64,000 bases of DNA from Epilithonimonas tenax DSM 16811. GTDB taxonomy: Bacteria > Bacteroidota > Bacteroidia > Flavobacteriales > Weeksellaceae. Where the stretch lies: the NCBI RefSeq assembly GCF_000428485.1, contig NZ_AUAA01000014.1, forward strand, positions 19,169 through 83,168, written 5' to 3'. The notes under the pieces were generated by a model. The model made no database searches, had not been told where the DNA came from, and was given only the letters and a program-made list of their open reading frames with translations. Below are positions 51,650-60,549 of this stretch, piece by piece; positions within the stretch are counted from its first letter, which is position 1, and each line of letters starts with the position of its first letter. A program made the translations under genes and the position numbers.

Positions 51650-51949
51650 TGAATTAATTATTTTAAAGTTACAATAGCCTTATAGCCACTAACAGTAAAA
51701 TAATTTGCGAAGATAGATAAAATTTCCGAATTATAAAATTAAATATCTGATTATCAATTATTTACGTAAAAGTTAAAGAATGTTAATATATGTTAAATTT
51801 GAAATTAATTTTTAGTGATAAAATTATTAGGGGGAAAAAAGGGGGAATTTTTTTGAAGAAAGATGACGACAAATGAATAGCCTAACAATGAAAAAAGCCC
51901 CTAAAATAGAGGCTTTTGTAATTTCGGAAAAATTCTCATTCTTCACGAG
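51650..51949. other. right arm of the element, possible integrase arm sites
   Basis: A 300-base region between integrase and attR without a gene. It contains GGGGGAAAAAA-GGGGGAATTTTTTT (51830-51853), repeated in part near the left end (42888-42900), and GTTAA-containing runs (TGTTAATATATGTTAAATTT at 51781-51800). The integrase promoter must lie here too. Confidence 0.5.
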
Positions 51950-51972
51950 CGTGGTCCCACCTGGGCTCGAAC
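51950..51972. repeat. attR: 23-bp direct repeat within the tRNA 3' end
   Basis: The partner of 42814-42836; it covers the acceptor 3' strand and part of the T arm. Because the copy at this end remains joined to the 5' part of the tRNA, the gene is regenerated on insertion. Confidence 0.9.
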
Positions 51973-52025
51973 CAGGGACAACCTGATTATGAGTCAGGGA
52001 CTCTAACCAGCTGAGCTATAGGACC
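51952..52025 (-). tRNA. tRNA with CAT anticodon (elongator Met or Ile2)
   Basis: A 74-nt cloverleaf: acceptor GGTCCTA pairs with TGGGACC (one G-T), D arm GCTC/GAGT, anticodon arm CCTGA-CTCATAA-TCAGG with anticodon CAT, T arm CCTGG-TTCGAGC-CCAGG, discriminator A. CCA is not encoded. CAT with this loop could be elongator Met or lysidine-modified Ile2; I cannot separate them by eye. Its 3' end is the integration site of the element. Confidence 0.93.
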
Positions 52026-52088
52026 GCATAAAATTGGTTAGATTTTGTGTGTGCAAAAATAGCAAAATTTCTTTATCTACAAAATATT

Positions 52089-52487
52089 TTAGGGTTTTTC
52101 TTGACACAATTCTATCAGTACACCATTCGTAGACTTGGGATGAAGGAAGACAACTAATTTGTTATCAGCACCTTGTTTGGGTTCTTCGGAGATGAAAATA
52201 AATCCTTCTTTTTTTAATCTTTCGATTTCGGTTTGGATACTTTCTACGCCAAAGGCTATATGGTGGATGCCTTCGCCTTTTTTATCTAGGAATTTGGCAA
52301 TGGGACTTTCCGGATTGGTGGCTTCAAGAAGTTCTATTTTGCTTGCTCCAAGTTCGTAAAAAGAGGTGGTGACGCCTTCCCTTTCTACAGATTCTTGTTT
52401 GTAATTGGACTTACCCAAAAGTCGGGCAAATAAATGGTCTGAGTCTTCTAAAGATTTCACAGCGATGCCGAGGTGTTCTATTTTCAT
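52089..52487 (-). CDS. mce: methylmalonyl-CoA epimerase
   Basis: A 132-residue glyoxalase/VOC-fold enzyme that interconverts (R)- and (S)-methylmalonyl-CoA in propionate metabolism. It starts MKIEHLGIAVKSLEDSDHLF and has ELGASKIELLEATNPESPIAKFLDKKGEGIHHIAFGVE, GADNKLVVFLHPKSTNGVLIELCQ. Metal ligands are the His near residue 5, the His in GIHHIAF and Glu in LIELCQ. Length is normal. It stands alone next to the tRNA gene. Confidence 0.94.
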   Translation of the reverse strand: MKIEHLGIAVKSLEDSDHLFARLLGKSNYKQESVEREGVTTSFYELGASKIELLEATNPESPIAKFLDKKGEGIHHIAFGVESIQTEIERLKKEGFIFISEEPKQGADNKLVVFLHPKSTNGVLIELCQEKP

Positions 52488-52667
52488 TTTTTATAATGTT
52501 GATTTCTGAAAGTAATGACCCGATCAAACTTTGGACAAAAATGGATTGGATGACAAAACCACTAGCCCCGATAGTAGTGGAAATCCTTTTTTGCGTGGAC
52601 TTTCATAACTTTAGGATGAGCAAACGTGATGCAAAAAAGATTGCAACGGATAGCGGGATCCAGCTCC

Positions 52668-52719
52668 AAAAAAAAAAAAACTTTGCCAAAAAACTGTCAT
52701 CAACAGAAATTTGACAAAG
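52668..52719 (-). terminator. intrinsic terminator downstream of tpiA
   Basis: On the minus strand CTTTGTCAAA pairs with TTTGGCAAAG (one G-T), with an inner CTGT/ACAG helix, followed by a run of 13 T (plus-strand A run 52668-52680). It stands 14 bases after the tpiA stop. Confidence 0.85.
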
Positions 52720-52732
52720 TGTATTTTGCTGT

Positions 52733-53494
52733 TTAGGAATTAAATCCTTCTATGATTTTTGCAAAATCTTCGATTTTCAGTGCTGCGCCACCGATCAATC
52801 CGCCGTCAACGTCTGGCTGAGAGAAGATCTCTTTGGCATTGTCTGGCTTCACACTTCCGCCATAAAGGATGGAAATCTCGTCTGCTACCTCTTTTCCGTA
52901 TTGATCCGCAATCAGGCTTCTGATGTAGGCGTGAACCTCCTGCGCTTGCTCTGCTGTAGCCGTTTCGCCTGTACCGATGGCCCAGACTGGCTCGTAAGCA
53001 ATGACTACTTTTTTGATTTCCTCAGCAGACAATGTGAATAGAGCTGTTTCGGTTTGATTTTTTACCACTTCGAAGTGTCTTCCTGCTTTTCTTTCTTCCA
53101 GTTTTTCGCCGTTGCAATAGATTGGCGTCAGGCCTTTGTCCAAAAGTGCTTTTACTTTTCTGTTGGCGTGGCTGTCTGTTTCTCCGTGGAAGGTTCTTCT
53201 CTCTGAGTGTGATACCAAACTTCCGTCTGCACCAACAGATGCCAACATATCTACGGAAATCTCGCCTGTATAAGCGCCGCTGGCGTATTCTGAAACGTCT
53301 TGGGCGTAAACACCTACTTCTCCATTTTTGAAGACTTCCTTAGCAGCAGCAAGATACAATGCTGGCGGTGCGATGAAAACCTCGCAGTTCGTCGTGTTAT
53401 TTTTTTTGTATTCTAAAAGCTGAATCATCAATTCCTGCGCTTCAGCGTACGTTTTGTTCATTTTCCAGTTTCCTGCAACAATGTTTTTTCTCAT
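52733..53494 (-). CDS. tpiA: triosephosphate isomerase
   Basis: A 253-residue TIM barrel converting dihydroxyacetone phosphate and glyceraldehyde-3-phosphate. It starts MRKNIVAGNWKMNKTYAEA (catalytic Asn and Lys). Other motifs are VSHSERRTF (catalytic His), VIAYEPVWAIGTGETATAEQAQEVH (catalytic Glu and mobile loop), ISILYGGSVKPDNA and GGLIGGAALK. Length is standard. It follows the TerB-like gene by 6 bases. Confidence 0.98.
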   Translation of the reverse strand: MRKNIVAGNWKMNKTYAEAQELMIQLLEYKKNNTTNCEVFIAPPALYLAAAKEVFKNGEVGVYAQDVSEYASGAYTGEISVDMLASVGADGSLVSHSERRTFHGETDSHANRKVKALLDKGLTPIYCNGEKLEERKAGRHFEVVKNQTETALFTLSAEEIKKVVIAYEPVWAIGTGETATAEQAQEVHAYIRSLIADQYGKEVADEISILYGGSVKPDNAKEIFSQPDVDGGLIGGAALKIEDFAKIIEGFNS

Positions 53495-53500
53495 TTTAAA

Positions 53501-53851
53501 TTATTTTAAATTCCAAAGGTTTTTTAGAAGGATGTAAAATTTGTGCTCGTCATCACTTACTTTATTATCAGCTTTGATGAGTGATTTTGCGAACTGGATG
53601 AAGTCTTTTCTTTCCGTTTCTGTAGAGTCTTCTTCGTAGCATTTGGCATGGAACTCAAAATGCTCCTGCCACTGGTCTGAAGTAAGCTGAGCAATGGTCT
53701 CCAGCTCATCATCCAGATCCAAACGAAACGGGAATTCTTCCGCCATATATTCCTGAATTTTAAGGCCTTCTTGCGGTTTCATGATGCCATCCACGGCGGA
53801 CAAAATCATCAATAAATGGTAACCGGCGATTGGTTTGTTTGATTTTCTCAT
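53501..53851 (-). CDS. TerB-like (tellurite resistance family) helical protein
   Basis: A 116-residue all-helical protein with IAGYHLLMILSAVDGIMKPQEGLKIQEYM and FIQFAKSLIKADNKVSDDEHKFYILLKNLW, two acidic helix-turn motifs typical of TerB-like domains. Role unknown. It sits between the BT_3928-type gene and tpiA in a co-directional run, 8 and 6 bases from its neighbours. Confidence 0.7.
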   Translation of the reverse strand: MRKSNKPIAGYHLLMILSAVDGIMKPQEGLKIQEYMAEEFPFRLDLDDELETIAQLTSDQWQEHFEFHAKCYEEDSTETERKDFIQFAKSLIKADNKVSDDEHKFYILLKNLWNLK

Positions 53852-53859
53852 TATATAAA

Positions 53860-54936
53860 TTATTCTTTTTCTAGGTAATCTTTTGCACTTGATTTCTCTA
53901 CTATTTTCCCTTTTTCCAAAATTAAAACAAAAGGATTGCTTCTTGCAATGGTTTTGATGGCGATCTCATCCATCATGTAATTCGGAATCTGTTTGTAGAA
54001 ATCTGGCTGTGTGCTGATGCCATAAACTTTGGTTTTTTCTGTCAAAGCTTTGGTTTCTGTTTTTTTGACTAATTCTAAGTCGGCTTCTTTCGGTTGGTAT
54101 GTAAAAACAAGAATGACTTTTGGTTCTTTCAGGATCTCGTCTGTGAAAGGATTTCCGTTGGCATCCTCTATTTTAAATTTTGAAATTTCGGATTCGTAGC
54201 CCTTCTTGGTAAGCTCGGAAGTTGTTTTTCCTTCCTCGATCTGCCAGTTGGTGTCTTTCCAATATTCTTTATTAATATATTCGTCCTGATCTACTTTTTT
54301 GACTTCTTTGGTTTTAGCGTTTTTTAATGAATAAAAAGTTTTGTATTCGGATGGGGCTTTGGCAATTTTTTCTTTCTCAGCCGCCAGATCTGTTCCAATG
54401 GCATAGGCCCGGAAATCGATCATGGGTTCGTGAAAAACGCCTCTAAACATAACGAATAACATGATTAAAATAAAAACAGACAACAATGGTAACTTCCCGT
54501 ATCTCACCACTTTGTCTTCTTCTCTTTTGCTGTAAAGAACTGCTAAGATAATTAATAAAACCAAAAGCGTCATATCTTTCCAGAAGGATTGCCAAGGTGT
54601 AAATTTCAATGCATCTCCGAAACATCCGCAATCTGTCACCACATTGTAGTAGGCCGAATAGAAAGTTAAAAATCCGAAGAAAATACAAATAGCAATCAAC
54701 GCATAAATGGCCTGCTTCAGTTTGATTTTCATTAACAACATAAAGCCTAAGATAAGCTCCAGTAGCACGACCATTATTGCAAATGCCAAAGCATATTTTT
54801 CCAAAAATGGCAAATCAAAAACGATGGGTGAAAAGTACTCTTCCAGCTTGAAAGAAAATCCCTTGAGATCTACCGCTTTCACAAATCCGGAAGCGATGAA
54901 TATGACTGAGACGATGTAGCGTAATATGGTGCGCAT
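53860..54936 (-). CDS. BT_3928-type DoxX/MauE-like membrane protein
   Basis: A 358-residue protein. The N-terminal half has four transmembrane helices of DoxX/MauE type (RTILRYIVSVIFIASGFVKAVDLKGF ... YYNVVTDCGCFGDALKFTPWQSF), with a CGC motif after the third helix and one more helix near 145-165. The C-terminal half (about 225-358) is a soluble thioredoxin-like domain without the CxxC site. This two-part layout is characteristic of the Bacteroidetes BT_3928 family; function unproven, perhaps envelope redox. Confidence 0.85.
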   Translation of the reverse strand: MRTILRYIVSVIFIASGFVKAVDLKGFSFKLEEYFSPIVFDLPFLEKYALAFAIMVVLLELILGFMLLMKIKLKQAIYALIAICIFFGFLTFYSAYYNVVTDCGCFGDALKFTPWQSFWKDMTLLVLLIILAVLYSKREEDKVVRYGKLPLLSVFILIMLFVMFRGVFHEPMIDFRAYAIGTDLAAEKEKIAKAPSEYKTFYSLKNAKTKEVKKVDQDEYINKEYWKDTNWQIEEGKTTSELTKKGYESEISKFKIEDANGNPFTDEILKEPKVILVFTYQPKEADLELVKKTETKALTEKTKVYGISTQPDFYKQIPNYMMDEIAIKTIARSNPFVLILEKGKIVEKSSAKDYLEKE

Positions 54937-54962
54937 AACTTTATAATAATGTTTGTAAAAAT

Positions 54963-57539
54963 TTATTCTTTAATTATTTTCTTCAAATAGTAACCAGATT
55001 TTGTATTGGCTTTTATAATATAGATAGCACTTTTCAGTGTTTTTACATCAATTTTATTTTCAGTCACAGATGATTTTGACATGATGCGCCCATTGAGGTC
55101 AAAAATCTCAATTGACACTATTTTTTTCTTACTTTCCATCTTTATGAGATTTTTTACAGGATTTGGATATATTTTAAAATCTGCTTTTGGAAGTTCCACA
55201 TCATCTGTTCCCAAACTTTGGAATAAAGATGAAAACTCATTGGTCTTAAGTGGCAAATTATAATCAAAAAAAATGTCTGCCTTGTTTTTGATTTGAGATC
55301 CCACTGTAAGATTTGGAAGGGTTTTAATTTTGAAAACAATATATCCATCGTTATGGGCATAATCAAAAGGAAGGTCTATATTCTCAAAAACGAACTCAAT
55401 TACATTTCCTATGATTCTGGTTTTATAAGAATGGCTTGAAGTAATCGGGATGATACTACTTGCATCAAACATCGCAGTATTAATGAGGTCTTTTACAACA
55501 ACCTGTTGCGCATTGGCTGTTCCTGTATTTTCAAAACGGATTTTATAAGTGACATATTTACCGATCAAATTCGGCGTTATCACATCGCCTTCCAAACAAA
55601 CTTTGTCATTCGGGTCAAAAGAACCTACAACCGTTTGTACAAATGAAAAATGATTGTCATATTCTGTAAGATCTTCGGAGACAGGATTTACATTGGAAGT
55701 GTAAGTTAATTTTTCATTGACATTGACGGTTGGCGGCGCCAATGTTTTCAAAGTGATTATGATTGTTTTACTTTCAAACGGTTTCAGATTATTAAAATTC
55801 CATTTAAGATCTCCAGCAGTTGCAGTATTTGGAGAAACATCAGCAGCAACAAATTCTGATTTTAAAAGGTCAAAACCAAAATTGACATCTCCATTTAAAA
55901 TTGTATTCCCTTTGTTTTTATAGATTAATCTGAAAGTTGTTGCGAACCCTGGACGAACTGAATTGACCGGAATAATCTTGACTTCGAGGTCATTCTTTGT
56001 ACCGTTTGCAGAAATACAGAAATCCTGAGTTTGTGTATTGCTGTTACTATTAGCAAAAACAAACTGCTTATTGGCCGGAGACGCTATGAAATAATCAGGA
56101 TTTTCGAATACTGGAGTGAGAGTGTAAGATCCCGTTTGAACATAATTTATATAGCTGCCATCAGAATTCCCGGCCATCATTCCCGCCGTTGTCCCATTAT
56201 TGATAGAATATTTAATCGGAAAAAATGATAAACCGTTGATGTCGCATCCACTATTATTATCGATTCTTGCATTTCCCTTTATGGTATTGAAATCGCCTCC
56301 AGGGGTAAAGGAACAATAAGTATTGACTGCACATTGGTTATAATAATATGAGTTTACTAAACTCTGAACATAAGGCATCTCCCCTTCATCACAGCATATA
56401 TATTTAATATTAGGATTACTGTCAAAATTTAAACTTTGATTTAACCCATTTTTAATAAACAAGCTAGTAAGTGAATTATTATAGCAAAGTATTGATTGAA
56501 GTTTAGTATTTTCTTGAGTATTCAAAGTTGATAACAAATTATGTGTACAACTTAAATTTTGAAGATTTTGCAGTCCCTGAAGCGTAAGTGCTGTTAAATT
56601 GTTTTGATTACAGTCTAAAGATTGAAGATTTATCAAACCGCTCAACACCAATGAACTTAATGGATTGACACTACAGTCAAGTGTTTTCAGATTTACTAAA
56701 CCATGTAAATTAATTGAATTAATATTATTCCCCGCGCAAATAACCGTTTTTATTTTAGTTAATCCTTGCAAATTTAAAGAGGTTAGTAGATTTTGAATAC
56801 AATTTAGGGTTTGAAGATTAGTCAGTAATTGCGTATTCAAATTAGTAAGTTTATTTGAACTACAATCCAAATGATCAATTTTATTTACTGGTGAAAAATC
56901 TATTGATTCAATTTTATTTCGTTTACAGATTAATGTAATAAGATTTGCTGAATTTCTAACGTCCATATCAACCAAAGAATTTTCACTGCAGTCGATATAT
57001 CCAAGATTATTTGAGTTCTGTAAACTTATAGATGTTAAAGCATTATAATTACAAGAAACATACTTCAATGCAGGTAGATTTTTAAGATCCAAGGAAGTCA
57101 ATCGATTAAAATTGGACATTAAATACTCTAACTTATTGAGACCTTGAACATGTAATGATGTCAAAGAATTGGAGTCACAATATATGTATTGAACATTGCT
57201 TAAACCTAGAACATTTAAAGAAGTCAATTTATTACTTGAACATACTAAAGTTTGAAGTTTTACTAAGCCCTGTAAGTCTAAAGAAGTTATCTTATTGGAA
57301 CTACAATTCAAATTCTGGATATTACTAAAAGAAAGAATTCCTTCTAGCGATATTACATTTCTATCATTACAGTTTATATTTATTACATTTTGCGCTTCGG
57401 ATAACTGCATCTCTCCATCACCATTTGTATCAAAATTAGAAACCAAATATTGTTTAAAATTGGCATCAGGAATATTGACTTTCTGAGCGCTCAATAATAG
57501 GCCGAAAAGAAAAAACAAAAGAAAATAGTTTTTTTTCAT
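54963..57539 (-). CDS. secreted leucine-rich-repeat protein with DUF7619-like region and T9SS domain
   Basis: An 858-residue protein: signal peptide (FLFGLLLSAQ), EF-hand-like loop DTNGDGEMQLSEAQ near residue 38, about sixteen 21-residue LRRs (for example LTSLNVLGLSNVQYIYCDSNS) up to about 390, an Ig-like/DUF7619-type region (about 420-760; GSFDPNDKVCLEGDVI, YKIRFENTGTANAQQVVVKD, NKADIFFDYNLPLKTN), and a T9SS domain (FKIYPNPVKNLIKMES, KSAIYIIKA, LKKIIKE). Probably a surface adhesin. Resembles the LRR protein at 26767-28089 at both ends. Confidence 0.9.
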   Translation of the reverse strand: MKKNYFLLFFLFGLLLSAQKVNIPDANFKQYLVSNFDTNGDGEMQLSEAQNVININCNDRNVISLEGILSFSNIQNLNCSSNKITSLDLQGLVKLQTLVCSSNKLTSLNVLGLSNVQYIYCDSNSLTSLHVQGLNKLEYLMSNFNRLTSLDLKNLPALKYVSCNYNALTSISLQNSNNLGYIDCSENSLVDMDVRNSANLITLICKRNKIESIDFSPVNKIDHLDCSSNKLTNLNTQLLTNLQTLNCIQNLLTSLNLQGLTKIKTVICAGNNINSINLHGLVNLKTLDCSVNPLSSLVLSGLINLQSLDCNQNNLTALTLQGLQNLQNLSCTHNLLSTLNTQENTKLQSILCYNNSLTSLFIKNGLNQSLNFDSNPNIKYICCDEGEMPYVQSLVNSYYYNQCAVNTYCSFTPGGDFNTIKGNARIDNNSGCDINGLSFFPIKYSINNGTTAGMMAGNSDGSYINYVQTGSYTLTPVFENPDYFIASPANKQFVFANSNSNTQTQDFCISANGTKNDLEVKIIPVNSVRPGFATTFRLIYKNKGNTILNGDVNFGFDLLKSEFVAADVSPNTATAGDLKWNFNNLKPFESKTIIITLKTLAPPTVNVNEKLTYTSNVNPVSEDLTEYDNHFSFVQTVVGSFDPNDKVCLEGDVITPNLIGKYVTYKIRFENTGTANAQQVVVKDLINTAMFDASSIIPITSSHSYKTRIIGNVIEFVFENIDLPFDYAHNDGYIVFKIKTLPNLTVGSQIKNKADIFFDYNLPLKTNEFSSLFQSLGTDDVELPKADFKIYPNPVKNLIKMESKKKIVSIEIFDLNGRIMSKSSVTENKIDVKTLKSAIYIIKANTKSGYYLKKIIKE

Positions 57540-57567
57540 ATCAGGTGAAGGTTATTAGTTTTAAGTT

Positions 57568-58104
57568 TTAGTTTTTAAATTTTATCAAACAAAAAACCGC
57601 ATAATTCAGCATATCAAAATAATTGGCATCCAAACCTTCCGACACCAAAGTTGCTCCGTTATTATCTTCTATCTGCTTGGTTCTAAGTACTTTTTGGTAG
57701 ATCAGATCCGTAATAGATGAAATTCTCATCTCGCGCCAGGCTTCGCCGTAGTCGTGGTTTTTGCGTTCCATCAACTCCTTAGCTTTCTGCGCGTAGAAGT
57801 TATAAAGCCTCATCGTTTCGTCAGGATTGGCGTTGATCTCATCCGAAAAACCTTTCTCTAACTGAATCAAACCTATGATCGAATAGTTGATGATCGCCAC
57901 AAACTCATCTTCCTCACTTTCATCCACCATTTTGACATCGGTCATCTGCAAAGTACGGATCCTATTGACTTTGATGTAAATCTGATCGGTTATAGAACTG
58001 GGACGCAGCACGCGCCACGCGGTGCCGTAATCCTTCATTTTTTTCTGAAATAAGTCTCTGCAGATCGCGATAACGCTGTCGAATTGGGCGGATGTATTGG
58101 GCAT
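57568..58104 (-). CDS. DUF1599 domain protein
   Basis: A 178-residue cytoplasmic protein with two similar halves: FQKKMKDYGTAWRVLRPSSITDQIYIKVNRIRTLQ and MERKNHDYGEAWREMRISSITDLIYQKVLRTKQIE, typical of DUF1599. I use the ATG at 58102-58104, not the frame start at 58209, because a -7 box TATCTTTG (minus strand, 58122-58129) places transcription start downstream of 58209. Divergent from folP. Role unknown. Confidence 0.85.
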   Translation of the reverse strand: MPNTSAQFDSVIAICRDLFQKKMKDYGTAWRVLRPSSITDQIYIKVNRIRTLQMTDVKMVDESEEDEFVAIINYSIIGLIQLEKGFSDEINANPDETMRLYNFYAQKAKELMERKNHDYGEAWREMRISSITDLIYQKVLRTKQIEDNNGATLVSEGLDANYFDMLNYAVFCLIKFKN

Positions 58105-58239
58105 AAATATGTCTATTGGCTCAAAGATACAAATTTTGTCAATAGTTGGAAGTTGACGGTCGTCAGTTTTTTGGTGCAGGAGAAATAATCCATCACTCAC
58201 GATTACCAATTAATACGTTACAATTCATTACTAAATCAC

Positions 58240-58247
58240 TATTTTTG
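58240..58247 (+). promoter_or_regulatory. -7 box for folP
   Basis: TATTTTTG fits TAnnTTTG. Transcription would start around 58253, at or inside the first ATG (58252). This suggests a leaderless message or use of the in-frame ATG at 58264 as the real start of folP. Confidence 0.45.
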
Positions 58248-58251
58248 TTCA

Positions 58252-59085
58252 ATGCGTTTTTCTATGACTAATTCTGACAATTCCAAATTCTTTTCTATTA
58301 ATTGCAATGGCAGATTGATTGATCTTTCCACGCCAATATTAATGGGAATACTGAATCTGACACCCGATTCTTTCTCTGACGGCGGCAAATTTAATAATGA
58401 AAATAATGCGCTGAAACAAGCTGAAAATTTGTTAAAAAATGGTGCAAGTATCATTGATATTGGCGCACAATCTACACGACCAAACGCAGAATACCTGACC
58501 GCCGACGAGGAAATCAGAAGAATTGGAAACGTGATCTCATCCATCAAAAAAGAGTTCCCGGAAAGTGTGATTTCGCTAGATACATTCTATGCAGATGTGG
58601 TGAAGTTTGGCTATAATCAAGGCATTGACATCGTGAATGATATTTCGGCAGGACAATTTGATTCAAATTTATTGGATGCAGTCGCAGAAACGGGTTTGCC
58701 TTATATTCTGATGCATATTAATCCAACGTATGAATCGATGCATGAGAAAATCAAATCTGACGACATCACCCTGTCTATCAATCGATTTTTCTCTGAAAAA
58801 ACATCGGTATTAAAGAAAAAAGGTATCAAAGACATCATTCTGGATCCAGGTTTTGGCTTCGGAAAAACGGTAGAAGATCAATATAAAATGATCGACGAGT
58901 TTCAATATTTCAGCTTCGGAACATACCCGGTTTTAGCAGGCATATCAAAGAAGTCATTCATCTACAAACCTTTGGGAAAACAGGCTAATGAGGTGCAAAA
59001 GGAAACCTTGCAGCTGCATCTGAAATTAATCGAAAAAGGCGCCAAAATCATCCGTTTACACCATCCGGAAACTTTGAAACGCTGA
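58252..59085 (+). CDS. folP: dihydropteroate synthase
   Basis: Joins p-aminobenzoate to the pterin in folate synthesis. The protein has up to 277 residues, with PILMGILNLTPDSFSDGGKF (pterin/diphosphate loop), GASIIDIGAQSTRPNAEY, ISLDTFYADV, DIVNDISAGQFD, DIILDPGFGFGKTVEDQY, VLAGISKKSFI and a C-terminal IIRLHHPE in place of the usual RVHD-type end. The real start may be Met5 (58264) given the -7 box at 58240. The ClC gene starts 2 bases after the stop. Confidence 0.95.
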   Translation: MRFSMTNSDNSKFFSINCNGRLIDLSTPILMGILNLTPDSFSDGGKFNNENNALKQAENLLKNGASIIDIGAQSTRPNAEYLTADEEIRRIGNVISSIKKEFPESVISLDTFYADVVKFGYNQGIDIVNDISAGQFDSNLLDAVAETGLPYILMHINPTYESMHEKIKSDDITLSINRFFSEKTSVLKKKGIKDIILDPGFGFGKTVEDQYKMIDEFQYFSFGTYPVLAGISKKSFIYKPLGKQANEVQKETLQLHLKLIEKGAKIIRLHHPETLKR

Positions 59086-59087
59086 GT

Positions 59088-60437
59088 ATGAAAACAATAT
59101 TGCGATACCTCAGAACGATCCTCAAGAAATCCTTTGATAATATCAGAAACGAACGCTTGAAAGAAAACCTCCTGCAAGCCGTCCCTTTCTGGATAGGTTC
59201 TATTATCACAGGCATCATTGCAGTTCTCTACGCTCAGATCTTTGCTATTGGGGAACACACTCTCAATAAAATTCTGGATTGGCACTTGTGGATGATCTTC
59301 ATTATCGCTCCGGTAGGATTCGTGCTTTCCTGGTGGTTGGTAAAAAAATACGCACCTTATGCGAAAGGAAGTGGCATCCCGCAAGTGATGGCTGCGGTAG
59401 ACTTTGCAAATCCAAAGGAAAATCATCTGATCTCCAGATTACTGAGCTTAAGAATTATCATTATCAAGATCTTATCCAGTTTTGTTTTGGTTTCCGGCGG
59501 CGGCGCCATCGGGCGGGAAGGCCCTACTATTCAGATTGCAGGATCTATTTTCCGGAAAGTCTATGAATTTCTACCGGAATGGTGGCCCAAGATCTCCAAA
59601 AAAAATATGATCCTGACCGGTGCAGCAGCTGGACTTTCTGCCGCATTCAACACCCCACTTGGCGGAATTGTTTTTGCGGTGGAAGAGTTATCGAAAACAC
59701 ACATTAATTATTTCAAAACAGCCCTGTTCACGGCCGTTATCATTGCCGGACTTACGGCGCAGTCTTTTGCCGGATCTTATCTGTATCTCGGCTACCCAAA
59801 AACAGGCGGAGTTACACTTTGGATTATGTTTCCTATTATTTTTGTTTCAGGAATTTCAGGAATCCTCAGCAGTCAGCTTTCCGTAGCAATGCTGAAAATC
59901 AACCGTCTGAAGAAAAAACTTAAAACCGACCTTTCCAATATTATTTTTCTGGTTATTTCCGCATTGATTGTAGCATCCATTGCTTATTTTATCAACAGAG
60001 ATATTTTAGGTTCTGGGAAAGACATTATAGAGAGAGTGCTTTTCACGGATCACAAAACCGAGGCCTGGTATGTTCCGATCCTCAGAATGTTGGGACCAGC
60101 TTTGGCTTTCACCTCTGGCGGTGCGGGCGGCATCTTTGCACCGGCACTATCCACAGGAGCCACCATCGGGAGTGTCTTTGCGGGCGTGATGAATCTGACG
60201 GATAATGAAACCAATGTTCTGGTTCTCGCAGGAATGGTTGCTTTTCTCACAGGTATTACAAGGGCACCGTTTACTTCTGCTATTTTGGTTTTGGAGATGA
60301 CAGACAGACATTCCTTAATATTTCATCTGATGCTGGCTGGGATGATGTCCTCCATATTTTCTGTTCTGGTCAGCCGACATTCCTTATACGAAGCATTAAA
60401 ATTAAATTTCATTAATGACATCTCAAAAGACAAATAG
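59088..60437 (+). CDS. ClC family chloride channel/transporter
   Basis: A 449-residue membrane protein with about ten or more helices and the ClC selectivity motifs: KGSGIPQVM (GSGIP), GGGAIGREGPTIQIAG (GREGP), LSAAFNTPLGGIVFAVEEL and SGGAGGIFAPALSTGATIG (GxFxP). The gating Glu is in GREGP; no CBS domain follows. Probably co-transcribed with folP. Confidence 0.95.
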   Translation: MKTILRYLRTILKKSFDNIRNERLKENLLQAVPFWIGSIITGIIAVLYAQIFAIGEHTLNKILDWHLWMIFIIAPVGFVLSWWLVKKYAPYAKGSGIPQVMAAVDFANPKENHLISRLLSLRIIIIKILSSFVLVSGGGAIGREGPTIQIAGSIFRKVYEFLPEWWPKISKKNMILTGAAAGLSAAFNTPLGGIVFAVEELSKTHINYFKTALFTAVIIAGLTAQSFAGSYLYLGYPKTGGVTLWIMFPIIFVSGISGILSSQLSVAMLKINRLKKKLKTDLSNIIFLVISALIVASIAYFINRDILGSGKDIIERVLFTDHKTEAWYVPILRMLGPALAFTSGGAGGIFAPALSTGATIGSVFAGVMNLTDNETNVLVLAGMVAFLTGITRAPFTSAILVLEMTDRHSLIFHLMLAGMMSSIFSVLVSRHSLYEALKLNFINDISKDK

Positions 60438-60549
60438 ATCATAATTATTTATTTTTTTTAAAATATAAATGTTAAAATCATAAAAATTTAACATTTGTTT
60501 AGTTTTTTTTTATAATTTTGAAATGAATCAAAAAAAATAAATTTCTATT

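Larger units (their letters stand above)
42837..51972. mobile_element. tRNA-integrated element of about 9.1 kb
   Basis: The element is bounded by 23-bp direct repeats (42814-42836, 51950-51972), with the intact tRNA at the right end and a tyrosine integrase 301 bases from it. Content in transcription order (all minus): integrase, small secreted protein, helix-turn-helix protein, Rep-like protein, unknown gene, phosphorylase-ATPase and ATPase-TPR genes. It is visibly more A+T-rich than its surroundings. GGGGGAATTTT occurs near both ends (42889-42899, 51841-51851), possibly integrase arm sites. No conjugation or capsid genes are seen, so it is a satellite-sized or mobilisable island. Confidence 0.9.

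Noticed and set aside
52496..52714. 72-codon plus-strand frame upstream of tpiA's end
   Set aside because: It passes through the A run and stem of the tpiA terminator and has no protein-like pattern.
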